Assembly (NCBI GenBank): GCA_934590355.1
Contig: CAKTOX010000022.1
Location: 1-34,391 of the forward strand
DNA: 34,391 bases
Reading direction: 5' to 3'
Origin: an uncultured Oscillospiraceae bacterium
Lineage (GTDB): Bacteria > Bacillota > Clostridia > Oscillospirales > Oscillospiraceae
Shown here: piece after piece, positions 34,263 to 34,391 of the stretch
Position numbering within the stretch: position 1 is the first letter of the stretch
Layout of the letters: every line of letters starts with the position of its first letter
Program-made: the position numbers and the translations under genes
Notes under the pieces: model-generated
Seen by the model: only the letters and a program-made list of their open reading frames with translations
Told to the model about the DNA's origin: nothing
Database searches by the model: none

Positions 34263-34391
34263 TTACTTCTTTGCAAGACCCTTCTGACGAGCATACTCTG
34301 CTGCGCCAAGTGCACCCATGAGCTGGGGGTCGGTCTTCAGGTTGACGACCTTCAGCTTCAGAACGTGCTCGATCGCTTCCTTCAGGCCGTC
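34263..34391 (-). CDS. C-terminus of a BadF/HgdC-type acyl-CoA dehydratase activase (partial)
   Basis: Only the last 42 codons are in the window. The end NLKTDPQLMGALGAAEYARQ carries the PQLMGALGAAEYA signature found at the C-terminus of the ASKHA ATPases that activate 2-hydroxyacyl-CoA dehydratases and benzoyl-CoA reductases. Such activases inject a low-potential electron into their partner using ATP and a [4Fe-4S] cluster. The cluster cysteines and ATP site would lie off the right edge, so the call rests on the tail alone. A strong terminator follows. Confidence 0.75.
   Translation of the reverse strand, partial: DGLKEAIEHVLKLKVVNLKTDPQLMGALGAAEYARQKGLAKK

Overview
The window looks like chromosomal DNA of an anaerobic, spore-forming, fairly GC-rich member of the Clostridia, possibly an Oscillospirales-type gut lineage. 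The support is an alpha/beta-type small acid-soluble spore protein with a good sigma-G-like promoter, a Feo ferrous-iron system with DtxR-like operators, acetate kinase, Gram-positive style AGGAGG ribosome sites, and the C-terminus of what looks like a 2-hydroxyacyl-CoA dehydratase activase at the right edge. The lineage assignment is inference. No rRNA or tRNA gene was recognised.

Layout. 1-1841: feoAB (minus strand, feoB cut by the window edge) behind two tandem 16-bp palindromes. 1863-3692: a lipoprotein of the secreted beta-propeller family behind an ECF-type promoter. 3694-8905: a complete livKHMGF amino-acid ABC importer (minus strand) with strong hairpins between livK and livH. 9007-10926: a Mur-ligase-like protein carrying C-terminal leucine-rich repeats, converging on tmcAL (10944-12158). 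12196-15102: ackA and a cardiolipin synthase, convergent. 15143-17283: rplU-rpmA-obgE, without the Prp protease gene usual in Firmicutes and with an L27 that lacks the Firmicutes N-terminal extension. 17301-17578: the spore protein gene. 17693-22897: a three-gene membrane cluster, YhgE/Pip protein, small two-helix membrane protein, second YhgE/Pip protein. 22919-24635: cysK and an HD-domain hydrolase behind a strong promoter with an inverted-repeat operator and a possible Cys-Cys leader peptide.

24688-33630: a complete type I-C CRISPR-Cas locus on the minus strand: cas3-cas5c-cas8c-cas7c-cas4-cas1-cas2, an AT-rich leader, then 15 repeats of 33 nt and 14 spacers of 33-35 nt. Genes are tightly packed or overlapping, and all key catalytic residues that I can recognise are present, so the system looks intact. 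33681-34156: an Rrf2-family regulator with three IscR-like cysteines. 34263-34391: the partial activase gene.

The most useful connections are these. The Rrf2 gene promoter and the cysK promoter, about 11 kb apart on either side of the CRISPR-Cas block, share a 15-bp motif with 12 identical positions in the same orientation relative to transcription. This suggests one cysteine or Fe-S-responsive regulon that also autoregulates. The CRISPR-Cas block may have been inserted between regulator and target. The least familiar protein arrangements are the Mur ligase-LRR fusion and the YhgE / small membrane protein / YhgE cluster.
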